Of a stretch of DNA of 63,669 bases, positions 1-10,761 are shown piece after piece. Where the stretch lies: assembly GCA_003049465.1 (NCBI GenBank), contig PYSS01000168.1, forward strand, positions 1 through 63,669, read 5' to 3'. The notes under the pieces are model-generated. The model did not search any database, was not told the origin of the DNA, and was given only the letters and a program-made list of their open reading frames with translations. The position numbers were made by a program, and so were the translations under genes. The stretch's first letter is position 1. Each line of letters opens with the position of its first letter. Source of the DNA: Magnaporthiopsis rhizophila (lineage: Eukaryota; Ascomycota; Sordariomycetes; Magnaporthales; Magnaporthaceae).

Positions 1-67
1 GCACAGCACAGCACAGCACAGCACAGCACAGCACAGCACAGCACAGCACAGCACAGCACAGCACAGC
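1..67. repeat. (GCACA)n microsatellite at the window edge
   Basis: Thirteen near-perfect copies of the pentamer GCACA run from the first base and dissolve into GCGCTGCGCACC. The array may continue outside the window, so its true length is unknown. Confidence 0.95.
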
Positions 68-870
68 GCTGCGCACCACCTAAAGCACCCATCCCCTGCC
101 GCGGCCCACCCACCTAGAGCACCCTGACGGCGGGCCCGGGCGTCCGCCCCTTATTACGCCGTGGGCGCTGCGAGGTCCTGTGACGGCGCGCCGTTGCGCT
201 ATTCGCTGCCTCCCGACATTGGGGCTCCTCCCAGAATCCTCCACCGGCCCCCAAAAGCGGAATGGCCTGCCGCAACGTACAAAAAGTCATTGCGCTTCCA
301 TCCCCGCCGCCCCGTCATTTCCCATCTCTTCTTTTTGGGTAGTGCTAGTACGTGCGCGCAATTCTTCATTAGCAACCCGCGCGCCCGTTCTTTTTTGTCG
401 AGACGCCCTCCCTGCGCCTCCTCCATTTCTTTTTCCAATTGTCGACAGGGTCCCTGAGAAGGGGGGAGAGCAATCAAAAAGAGAACAGGTTACCTAATCA
501 CGGGCATCGCGCTGTGGGGGAACAAGGGTTGGGGCCCAGCCTGAGATCGAAAACGGAAATAACCGTAAAGCGTGTTCCTCGAAGGCGCCTTCTTTTCCTT
601 ATTTTATTTTATTTTTTTTATTTCCCCTTTTTTTTTCCTTTCTTCCTCTCCTTCTTCATTTGTTCCGCTTTGCCACACCGAACCTGAGGCGTGGTTCCCA
701 ACCCGCCCATGTTCCATCCCGGCCCTCGGTCGTCGAGCAGCCAACAGCAACAGCAGCAGCAGGGCGCCGCGCTCACCCTCCTCCTCCTCCTCGTCTCGCT
801 CCTCCGCATCGCCCGTTTGCCGTTCCGCCGACGCGCCGCCGCCGCCGCTGCCGCCACTGCCACCGCCGCC
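68..870. other. Intergenic, pyrimidine-rich leader of the next gene
   Basis: No convincing gene. Positions 588-660 are a T/C-rich tract of the kind found around fungal promoters. 736-761 is a CAG/CAA-rich stretch and 781-870 is a CTC/GCC-rich stretch. An in-frame ATG exists at 709, but the ATG at 871 has a better context. Confidence 0.6.
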
Positions 871-1290
871 ATGTCGAGCAAGTCGATCCTCCCGAGCTAC
901 CAAGACCAGGTCGTATCGTCGGCCGTCGGCGGCCGCCACGGGCGCTGCAGAGACCACCACAGCGAGAAGGCGCACTTCCACCACCACGTCAACGCCGCGT
1001 CGCCGTCGCGCCGCAAGAAGAGCAGGTGGTGCTGCTACTGCCTGCCACGCCTGCGCCACGTCCTCGTCTTCCTCCTCACATTGCTCTTCGTCTTCTACAT
1101 CACAGGCTGCCTGCACCTGTACAAGCGCATCTCGCTCAAGAAGGACCACGACTCGATGCACCTCCAGACCACCACCTGGAACTTTAGGTTCTCAAGAGGT
1201 CCAATAGACGTTAGCCTAGGCACATTCAGGACGTCGAGGGATATGGTCGAGATCAATTACCATCCCGAGGCGCAAGCATCACCATCATGA
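871..1290 (+). CDS. Small single-pass membrane protein, unknown function
   Basis: An intronless frame gives 139 residues. The ATG at 871 follows CACCGCCGCC, a good fungal start context; a longer in-frame version from 709 would add a poly-Gln and Leu-rich extension that looks like translated leader. Visible elements are a His-rich segment (about 29-39), a basic RRKK patch, a Cys cluster CCYC (54-57) next to the membrane that could be acylated, one hydrophobic segment (about 63-84) and a 55-residue polar tail. The basic side precedes the helix, which suggests a cytosolic N-terminus. I do not recognise the family. A 3' intron cannot be excluded, because the last 35 residues show little family character. 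Coding status is likely but not certain. Confidence 0.5.
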   Translation: MSSKSILPSYQDQVVSSAVGGRHGRCRDHHSEKAHFHHHVNAASPSRRKKSRWCCYCLPRLRHVLVFLLTLLFVFYITGCLHLYKRISLKKDHDSMHLQTTTWNFRFSRGPIDVSLGTFRTSRDMVEINYHPEAQASPS

Positions 1291-3072
1291 CCGGCAGAGC
1301 ACCGTTTCTTTTCTTTTCTTTTCAGACATGACACAGCGCAGAGCATCCGGACGGCGCGTGGAGGAGCCGACACCGACGAACAAACTACGACCTTGGCACG
1401 ACCATGACGAGCGGGAGAGCGAGAGGAGGCTGTCTACGATACAAGTTGAGATCTGGCGAGCAACAGGGCTTATCCGCCGTTGCTCCTCCGGCTCTTCAGG
1501 GGCCTTGGTGACGGCTGGTCACAATGCAGGACGGAGGACCACCACGACACCCCGATCGACCGTGACTCGACACGAGACTCCCACGACTTGCCGTCGCCCA
1601 AAAGAGACATCTTTTTGCGCATGTCGCATCCGCCCTGGCCTCGGTTACATCCACGTTCCAAGACCGAATTCGGAGGGCAACCGTTGCATTCCCGTCCCCG
1701 AGCGTTGCTCACGACTCCGTCGACTACAAACGAGAGACCCCGGACATCCACCACGTTGGAACTCCACCCATCAAGCCGACTCGAGAAAAGTACATCTCAA
1801 ACCCTCGTCCAATCTCGACCGTTCCCTTTGCCGTCGCACATCCGCCGCCTCGTAGTCAGCCGACCCGACCACCCTCGTTCTCGACCCTTCTCGGCATCCC
1901 GCGCCGACCCGTCCGTTATTTCGTCCCAAACTGTTCCCCTCCCACGCGCCCTTGGGAAATGCACTGCTGTCTACAAAGAGAGCTGCATGGTCGGCTTCAA
2001 AAAAAAAAAAGAAATGAACAGAGTAATATCCGAATATCAGGGGACCAAAACAAAAAGATTTCTCCTAATTCTTTTTCCATATTTTACTTCTTTTTTTGCC
2101 TACCCCATGTAATCATTACGATACCTTTTGTGTCTGTTTGAACAACCGCCGTCTTCCAGTTGGAATCGGTAACAGTCCAGCCTTTGCTTGTTTCTTTTTT
2201 CCTGGTCATACTTTGTTTTCTTTTAGGTCTCTTTCCCGTCAATTTTTCTAGAGCGGAGTCTGGCGTTTTACGGGTTCCTCTTGACCCTTTCGAGTCAAGT
2301 GAGGCATCTCGTTGTGCAGCTCTTGTTCTTTTTCCTTGCAAGTCTGTTGGTTTATATCGGCGCGCAGACTTTTGGATTTTGCGTGCTGGGTTTCTGGGCA
2401 TTTGGGAGCATTGGAGAGCGTGGCAAGCCGTCTTTTGTTTTCTTCGTTTTCTTCTTCCCGCGTCTTTTTCCGCGGGCCAACATCATCTTTTTACGACAAC
2501 CTTTGCGCGGGCGCACAAGGACGGCGCAGACATCGTCTGCGCAACATCCTCAACCAACCAGCCTATTTGATCCTCTGTCGACGTCGACCAAGGACAAGAG
2601 GCCGCAGTGATACCATGGTCGTGGGCCGCCAAAAAAGTTGTCACCTGTATTATTTTCACATTCTGGTTTCCTTTGTACACTGTCCGGTTTTGGCGTCAGC
2701 AGCATTTTTGTCTCGTACACATAGACAGAGACAGCGGGCACGTTTTGTGTCCGATCAGTTAGGCATTGTTTTGAGTAGGACGCAAACAATAAACGCCGAA
2801 AGAACAATTACCAACAACCTTTTAACACAGGCCCATGTGCCCGGTATCCTCCCGTACTGCTCGCCGTTTTCCATATTAGATTCCTCCGATCCCACCCGAA
2901 CTAACCCCTTTTCCCAGTTCCCCGGCCTGTTTGTGTCATTCTGTATCATGCCCATCACCTTCTATCCTCACCTCGTCTCACCCACCAGAGAAGAGAGCGT
3001 TCTGTTGGAGATACTCCCTCCTCCCAAGCTGCCTCTCCGAGGAGAAGCAGTAACATGCTGCCACAAGCCAGC
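1291..3072. other. Intergenic; T-rich middle, no supported gene
   Basis: A TTTTC repeat lies at 1306-1325. The 2040-2500 part is T-rich with open frames of weak codon character (for example 2281-2610, with a hydrophobic stretch). The open frames at 1328-2112 lack signatures. The right end is the 3' side of the minus-strand Fig1-like gene. Confidence 0.5.
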
Positions 3073-3851
3073 TCAGAACTTGATGCTGCCCATATCATCC
3101 CTGTACCGCTTCAGCACGCAAAGCTGCCAGGCCACGGAAAAAGCAACAGTGAACCACTGGAACGTCTGCAGCGCCGCGCCTCCCGTGACCTCGATCTCGT
3201 TCTGGCCCCTCGTCAGCTCAACGACGGCAAAGTGCAGCGCGTTTATGACCATGGACACGGCCGTGGCGGCGGCCAGCAGCAGACCCAGAGCCAGGCTGTG
3301 CATCATGAAGGCAGCAGCTGCGGCGGCACCTGAGACCTGGGGCACGTTGCGCCACACCACCACCGTGGTGGCGGAGACGAAGAAGAGCACGCTGGCCAGC
3401 AGGAGCGGGACGAAGAAGAGGACGCGCACCTGCACCTCGTGGCCCAGGTCGACGAGGCGGAGGAGGGCAGGGTCGGTCGTGTTGAAGATGTTGTTGCCGC
3501 CGCCGTTGTCGCTGCCGGGGCCGCTGGCGGGTTTGCGGCCGAGCGAGTACGAGGGCAGACACGAGGTCATGGTGGCGTTGGTGCCGGCGCACATGCCAAA
3601 GTAGCCGACGCGCACTTCGGTCGGGCCATCGCGCGCGTTGAGCTTGAGGAGGTAGATGTCGGGCACGCCGGGGGAGGTGGAGATGCAGCCGACCAGGGAA
3701 AGGACTGGGTGGTTTGTTTGTTAGTACTATTCTGATTCGAGCGGATGATAGGTGGGAGACGGACCGGGGGGAGCTTACCGTAGAAGAGAACGATGGGGAT
3801 GACCAAGGCCCAGGTGATCAGGCGGAAGGTGTTTCCCTTGGCGGCGGCCAT
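3073..3851 (-). CDS. Fig1-like claudin-superfamily membrane protein (Ca2+ influx / mating fusion)
   Basis: Two exons on the minus strand, 3851-3779 and 3704-3073, join to a 234-residue protein. The 74-bp intron has GTAAGC and CCCAG ends and restores a continuous first membrane helix. Four hydrophobic segments are visible: about 11-33, 118-142, 153-178 and 206-222. The first extracellular loop carries G-Y-F-G-M-C (58-63) followed by Cys73, which fits the GxxGxC...C motif of the claudin superfamily and of Fig1. In yeasts and filamentous fungi Fig1 belongs to the low-affinity Ca2+ influx system and acts in mating, cell fusion and polarized growth at the plasma membrane. The fungal PalI/SUR7 group is the main alternative, but the motif and size fit Fig1 better. 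Family assignment is by motif and topology; function is inferred. Confidence 0.8.
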
Positions 3852-5914
3852 TTTTGCGGCGATATGAAAGAGTGTTGATATCAAGCGGTGGATGTTTCTT
3901 ATATGGGGACGTGACGATGAATGGCTCGAGCTTAAGAGACGAACGAAAGGATTCAAATAGTTTGTGAGAGAGGAAGATGGGCCTGCCCAAGATATCGAGA
4001 GGAAAGAGAAGAGCGATCGTGCTTAGGGAATGTAGGTGGAACGACTAGGAAACCGTGACAAAGGAAAGTCGTGAGAACGGTTGAAGACTGCTGGTGTGAT
4101 GAGGATCAAGACTCGATCAAGACCCGAGCCTGGAGACAGATCCGGCCCATCTTTATACACATCGGCATCCGCTCTCAGAGCACCATTTCTAAGAGGAACA
4201 AAAACAAAAATAGCAACCCACAAGATCCGGGCCCTGCCAAGCCGAAGCTCGCAAGCAAAAACAGGCAGGGCTGGCTGCCGCGGGCCGCACATTGGGGGCC
4301 CTTCTGTGGTGTCATTGCCGCGGGCGGGCGGGCCTGAAACTGGCCGGGCGGGCGACTGTGAGCCACTTGATTCCCCCAGCCAGCGTAGGCGCCGGGCGCT
4401 TAGCGGCGACGGTCGGTAGCCGGCAGCCGGGGTGTGGGCAGGGGGGATCAATTTGAGAATGTTTAGGATCGAGCGCCGATTGGCTGATGCGCGCTTGCGA
4501 CATCCTTGCTGGGAGCGCATGCCAAAACATGTTGGCGGATACACAAATCACGCCAACATAATTATTTTCCGCAAATAAAAAAAAGACGTGGGCATAGGCT
4601 GGGATGTTTTTGCTGTTTGATGCTTGTCGATTGGATCGAGAAACCGCTGCGAGCTGTCGTGATTTCCAGCGCCCTGGGTTCATGGACCTGGCTGCTGTAA
4701 GGATGAGCAGGATTTGCCGTGAGCTCATCTTCCAATGGAATCAATGACATCGACTCTGGTCTTCACTCAGCTCCATGTCGATCAATCCTCCACCACACCT
4801 TTGGGTGCATATCTGCTCGCCCTTTTGCTCGACATGCGATATTGGAATATGGCAGTGCAGCGCCTACGATTTCCAATTTCCAGTTTCTACTCGTCTGATG
4901 GCGAGCTCGTGTGGTCTAGACCACGCCTGCTCGCGTTTCAGATCGGGCCCGACCCTACGGTCAATCCAGCCGTCCAATCTGGTAGCCGCTTTGCGAGCCC
5001 GCGGCGGATACGCGTCCGGCTTCCGCGAGGATGGGATTTGTAAGGCCCATATTTGCTGGACATATATCGGCGGCTTGGTGCCTGAGGACCTTCGTTGCTG
5101 CCAAGCAGAGCTCATCCATCGCCGGGCTATCGTCCCCATTTTTGAACGTTCTTGAACTTCACCTTTCACTGGCCCCGGGCCTCTGCAGACCCACCAGGAT
5201 GCAATAATCCGGCGTCGGGGTGGCCACCTTGAACCAGTTTGCAGCATCTTGAAATCCCACAAACCACCTCTACTCACATCCAGGCAGGCCTCTATCCGCC
5301 ATGTCGATACAGCAAGCACGCGAGCAGATGGCATCCCGAGCCAGCATCAGCAATGCCGTCGGGCACAACTTGTGGGAGAAGGCGGGGATAGCTGTCACCC
5401 GCCACCCGCAAAAGCCGGGGCAGGCAAGACGACGTTTCTTGGCAGCTTGGCCAACCCCGCACAGCAGAACCTCCTTCCTCTTCCATGAAAGCGCAGCGCG
5501 CACAAGACTGAGGATGCCTAGGAACAGCCGTCAGCGATTCTGTCAACCAACGCGTTTCTCCCACCAAACAACAAGATGCCAAGGCATGCTCGCTGCAGTC
5601 GTTCCTGCCTCTTCGGGAAGCTGGACCGGGCTTTTCGGGCTGCGCCGAGATGCTATCGCTGACGTTGCAGATAAACACCAGCTGGGCCCGGAAGAATGCG
5701 GGTTTCCATAAATACGACCTTTTCTTGATGTGTCTCCCGTTCCGTTGCCCGCGTCCCAGTCTCTCGGTTCGGCCGGGTTCAATTCTTGTCTTGAGGTGCT
5801 AGGTCGCAAATTCCAAAAGACTGCTCCAGTTCATTCTGAGAGCCTCACAAGACTCCTGCCCTTTTAGCCGTCACTCTCACTGCCTTCTTCTAGCGCCCGG
5901 TAAAGCAAGTCAAA
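3852..5914. other. Divergent intergenic region between the Fig1-like and LVIVD genes
   Basis: Holds the 5' sides of two divergent genes. A TATA-like CATAAATAC at 5706-5714 lies about 205 bp before the right-hand start. No open frame here has recognizable content. Confidence 0.55.
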
Positions 5915-8127
5915 ATGCGCTACGCCTTTGCACTAACGGCCGTCACGGCCGTCTTTGCGGCCGAAATGCCCAAGGACGAGGCTCGCGCCCGGGAGCTTTA
6001 CGATTCGGGCAAGAGGCATTCAGACCTTCTGAACAGGAAGATTGTGTGTCCTGTCATCCCCGACTGCCCGGAATCATAATTCTAACCCTATATATCTTCT
6101 CTGCAAACAGTCGCACTGGGTCGCCGAGGAGGAGGCTGGCCTGATGAACTCGACCAGGTGGCCCAGACTGGGCTACACCAAGTGTGTGGACGGCTTCGCC
6201 CAGGCCATCCCTGACAGCCCGGCCCACAAGTTCAGGTGCAGGAACGTGAGTCCAGGGATGCCCGTCGTGCTGTAGCCAGCAATACTTTCTTGGGTATCAG
6301 GCACACACACTAACCTTGCATAGATCGACCTTTACGACTTCATCAATCACGCCACCCTTGGCTCCCCCAATACCGACTATCGCGGCAAGAGCGGAAGCTC
6401 CTCGTGGGGCTGGACGGACCCCGAGTCTGGTCGCGAGTTCATCGTCAGCGGCATGTACGATGGGGTGGCCTTTATCGAGATCCTCCCTGAAGGCCGGATG
6501 CACCACGTGGGATTCCTGTAAGTCGATCTGCGGACATGATCCTGGACTACTGTGCCATTTGCTGATCACATTATTCTCGAAAATCAGTCCCAAATGGGCG
6601 CCCGTGGGCAACAGGGCCTACTGGACCGAAATTCGCCCTTACAAGCACTACATGGTTATCGGCAGCGAGCTCGAGGGCAACGGCATCCAGATCTTTGACA
6701 TGAACAAGGTAAGCTGCCAAGAACGACCGACACTCTACAAACACTGCTAACGACATCCTCTTTCTACTCCTTATAGCTTCTGGATGTCACGAAGGCAGAC
6801 GCTCCTATGCTGTTTACCAACGACAAGGACCTCCACGGCCACTTCAACGAAACACTGCCTATCGGGCGGAGCCACAACGTCGTGATCAACGAGGAGGCTA
6901 AGTACGGCGTCGCCGTGGGTGTGCAGCCCCGCAACGAGTACTGCAAAGGCGGTCTGCACTTCTTCAGCCTGGACGACCCTGCCAACCCCAAGGCTCTGGG
7001 ATGCAACGGTGAGGATGGCTATGTCCATGATGTAAGCGCCCATGTTCACAGCACGGCTCTGGCAGGCCTAGGGAGTCCCCAGAATATGCTAACCTCAGCA
7101 CAGGCTCAATGCTTGATCTACCGTGGCCCCGACAGCAGGTACCAGGGCCGCGATATCTGCTACGGCTACAACGAGGACACATTGACCATGTAATGATTCT
7201 CCTTTCCGTTTAAGCACTGCTCTCCCCGCAGTCCCGCAGCTAACCCTTTTACCTTCCCATAGCTACGACGTGACGGACAAGGCCAACTCAACCATCATCT
7301 CCATCACCTCGTACGAGGGTGCCGAGTACACGCACCAGGGCTGGGTCAACGACGTCAACTGGCAGGAGTACCTGTTCATGGACGACGAGTACGACGAGGT
7401 CGACGCCAGCGGCCCTTCCAAGGACGGCTACCCGACCACCTACATCTGGGACATCCGCGACCTCGAGAAGCCCAAGCAGACGGGCCTGTTCAAGGCGGCC
7501 AACCGCGGCATCGACCACAACCTCTACGTGGTCGGCGACCTGATCTACCAGTCCAACTACGGCGCCGGCATGCGCGTCTACGACATCTCGTCGGTGAAGA
7601 AGGATCCCACGGGCAACAGCGTGTGCGAGGTCGCGTATTTCGATATCCACCCGGAGGACGACCACCTCCCCGGCGGCGGCACCGTCGAGTTTGTCGGGTC
7701 GTGGTCGTCGTACGCCATGTTTCCGTCCGGCTTCATCTTTATCAACACGATCGAACGCGGAGGGTAATTTCTGTTCTGTCTATTTTTATCCCCGTCCCCA
7801 CCTGTCTTGGATATTCATCCACCGGAGACATGTATGTCGGTCGGCTAACCTCTCCCGAACTCCCCACGCGCGCACAGATACCTCGTCAAGATGACCAAGC
7901 GCGAGGCCTGCAAGCCCAAAACCTGCAGTGCCGACAACTGTCTCCGCGCGATGCGGTCCGGCAGCGTCAGCGGCCAGCTCGGCGAAAGCCAAAAGTTCTG
8001 CGGCGAGTTCACCAAGACGTACGTCGCCGACGTCGCCGTCGTGCCCGAATATGCGCGGCAGGCGTGCCAGACCAACGTCATCTCACGCGTCAGCTCGGCG
8101 TGCTCGTGTCTCCCGACCGCTCCGTAG
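5915..8127 (+). CDS. Secreted LVIVD-repeat / choice-of-anchor B protein
   Basis: Eight exons (5915-6043, 6111-6245, 6324-6517, 6588-6708, 6777-7031, 7104-7189, 7263-7763, 7878-8127) splice in frame to 556 residues; all seven introns are short with GT..AG ends. A signal peptide is clear (MRYAFALTAVTAVFA, then AEMPK). The body has beta-propeller-like repeats typical of the LVIVD/choice-of-anchor-B family: a segment GREFIVSGMYDGVAFIEI, then GIQIFDM, SHNVVINEEAKYGVAVG, YDVTD, THQGWVNDVNWQEYLFMDDE, TYIWDIRDLEKP, DHNLYVVGDLIYQSNYGAG and MRVYDIS. Fungal members are often labelled 'regulatory P domain-containing'. The last 80 residues form a separate Cys-rich tail with CSADNCLRAM and SSACSC. It is probably an extracellular or cell-wall protein; no enzymatic activity can be assigned. 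The same Cys module recurs in the damaged gene near 26 kb. Confidence 0.88.
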
Positions 8128-10578
8128 AGCGGCGGGGGTGGAGTTTTGATACATTATGATCGACGACATATAAAGTCAACTTTTATTTGCCGTATCTGGG
8201 GCAATGCCTGAACGGGGTGACGGGGATCCCACGTTGGGAAACCTGCGCCACAGGGGGGTGAAAAAGAGGAAGGAGGATCAATAACCTTCCCGCTACAAGA
8301 TCCCGTATACAGCGAATCCAGATCTACATAGAACTTTCGAGCTGCAGCTTTGTAAGGATGGATGGATGCGTCGGCCTCGGTCAGCCGTTACCAGCCCGCT
8401 GGTTGGGGATTGCCTCCCAGGCGACGGGTAATAAGCCACCAATCGCAGACGGCGTTGAGAAGATGTTGTCTGGGGCAATCGAAGACACTTTTGCCCACGC
8501 ATTTATCAGCGATGAGCTTCTTCGACACGAAATCCCAAAAGGGCCACCCTGGCATAGTATGCCCCGCCATACTATACCCGGCGTTGGCAGATAGGTGGGT
8601 ACCTATGTAGGCGACCATTTTTTTCTCGGGAGGCGAAGCCGACGACGGGTTGAGCTGTCACGTTGCAAGCTTAGAATCTCCATTCACAGAGACTGACTCC
8701 ATCACGGCGGGGAACCGAGTGGAAGACTCTGGACGGACGAACTTCCGCGGGGTTGTCAGACCAAGTCCCGAACCGTGGGAATCTCATGCGGCCGAGTGAG
8801 AGGGGGTAAAAAAAAAAAAGTCTAGCCCGACAATGGCGCTGGCATGCGATTGGACCGCCAAGGTGCGCATAGTAGGTGCCTCTGGGCAGTATCTGATGGG
8901 ACGAAAACACGAGGGACCGAGACCTACTATACCAGATCGAGGGCAAGCGTGGGGAAAAGAAAGGCCGAGCGTGGTGGAGAAACGTGTAAAGCTTGCCTTG
9001 CATATGTATGTACTGTACGTGCAGCAGATGAGATCGGGTCGGGGGTTTTTGTTTTTTTCGCCCGAGTGCCGTTCCGACTTGCTGGGTTAGGAAGACCAAA
9101 AGAATGAAACCTGGTATGAAAGTGGTGGCCCGGGCTCGGGAGCCGGAAATGTCTCCCCGTTTGCTTAAACTTTGGATGGGGGGGCCTCCCTTGCTCCGGA
9201 TTTGGGGCTGCGTCTGTGGGTGTTTGGCCAGCAGATTTTGGTTATTAATTTTGTCTCCTTGAGGGCCCTGCGCCCCGTCTGTGCCTCGTATTCTCCATCA
9301 AAGAAGCATTTGTCACTACCGTTGACGCTTGTTATGCATGCTGCCGTATGGATCTCGTGATGAAGGTACACATTTAGGTAAGTGCATGTCGGGGTCTCCG
9401 CGGGGCTACGTTCACTGGCCAAGGACCGGATACAAAAAAGTGAACGAGTAGCTGAAACCTCTAGCCCATTTCCGCTGCGTTGAGTGACGTGATGGTTGAG
9501 AGGTGCTAACAAAGTACGGCGTTGTCAACTAATCTATCGGAAGCATAAAGAGATCGACGCGATACGACATGCCGGGCTGGCGGGCCGGGCAATCTGCAGC
9601 CCTGAGGAAGCTTCAAGGGGCAAGAAACAGGAAAGAGGCAGCCCACTGACAAATCCGGCCAAGTTACGATCTTGCCTAGGTCGTCGGGCTGGCAACTCGT
9701 GGCGCCCGGCACGCTATGAACGCAGGGCTAGCCTTGAAACGAAAACATGGATCGCCACGAAAAGCAGGGTCCACCTTGCATTAGCGTGTCATTGCCGCCA
9801 GCGAGCAGTTCGCCCGATGTGTTGTTCCCGATGAAACCCCCAAAAGAACCTTAACGCCCGGTGCGGCCAAAGTTCGAGGTCGTTGAGGGACTTGGCGGCG
9901 ACGAGAAGGCTTGGGAGGGGGGTTCGGCTCGAACGAAGCCTGGACCAATGTTTTGCGTGGCGGGGAAGTTTGCCGTCGATCCAATAGAAGATGTTCGTTG
10001 CTCCGATAACTCGCAGGGTCATCGCCTAAGAGAGGGGCTATAGGAACCCAAGAAAAAAAAAAAAATAGGCCGTCGATTGTCCGGTACTGAATACGAAACA
10101 ACAGTGCGGTTCGCGCGGGTCGCAGGCCGAAAGCTTATTTTGGCTGCAAGGGGAAGGAGACCCACGGTTGGTACCAGGACAGCAAAAAGGCAGAGAGCCA
10201 GGACATGATTTAGGGTTAGCTTTTGCCGCATGGGGGAGGAAAGCCCCCACACACGTCTGGCGTACCTGTTACTTGCTGCATGTCCTCGCGAGATTTATAA
10301 ACTTTATATCGAGCCGTTCAAGAATAACCTCGCAGGAATGTCTCGACCAGTGCCGGTCCATGCTGAGCCGATGATGGCGCCTTGTTCCGTGCCTGGACCC
10401 GGGGGGACACTCTAACGATATAAGGTAATGGGACGACCAGCCACTCGACCGAACCAGTCGCCGTCAAGGCCGCCTCGGCTAGCCAACCGGCACTATCCCC
10501 TTTGCTGACGGACAACCTTTTTGACGGCCGGTTGCCCCAACCCAAACCAACCAACTGAACGCCTTTGGCCGATATGCA

Positions 10579-10585
10579 TATATAA
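10579..10585 (+). promoter_or_regulatory. TATA box of the MFS transporter gene
   Basis: TATATAA lies 177 bp before the ATG at 10762, with a pyrimidine-rich stretch directly downstream. Confidence 0.55.
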
Positions 10586-10686
10586 CCCGATGCTCTTACC
10601 CCTCCCCGTCCCTCCCGCGTCTTGCCCGCCGCGCCCCTCCCTTTGGGCCGCCGCCCCTTCCGCCTTTGAGCGAAGACCTCTCCCGT

Positions 10687-10733
10687 CAACAACAGCAACA
10701 ATAGCAATAACAATAACAACAACAACAACAACA
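10687..10733 (+). repeat. CAA-rich 5' leader repeat
   Basis: Imperfect CAA/TAA triplets occupy the presumed 5' untranslated leader just before the transporter start. Unstructured CAA-type leaders are common before fungal starts. Confidence 0.7.
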
Positions 10734-10761
10734 CCAAGAAGAAGAACACGACAAGAGAAAG

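Larger units (their letters stand above)
8128..10761. other. Long intergenic region upstream of the MFS gene
   Basis: 2.6 kb with no supported gene. It has short A-runs (8809-8819, 10051-10063). The last 200 bp hold the promoter and leader of the transporter. Confidence 0.5.

Noticed and set aside
1..67. Telomere-like interpretation of the left-edge repeat
   Set aside because: The unit is GCACA, not the fungal TTAGGG/CCCTAA telomeric repeat, so it is a simple microsatellite.
2281..2610. Hydrophobic small frame LLFFFLASLLVYIGAQTFGF
   Set aside because: Hydrophobicity comes from T-rich DNA; no good start context and no conserved pattern.
2312..3604. 430-codon plus-strand frame
   Set aside because: Its second half is antisense to the Fig1-like gene and its first half is T-rich intergenic sequence.
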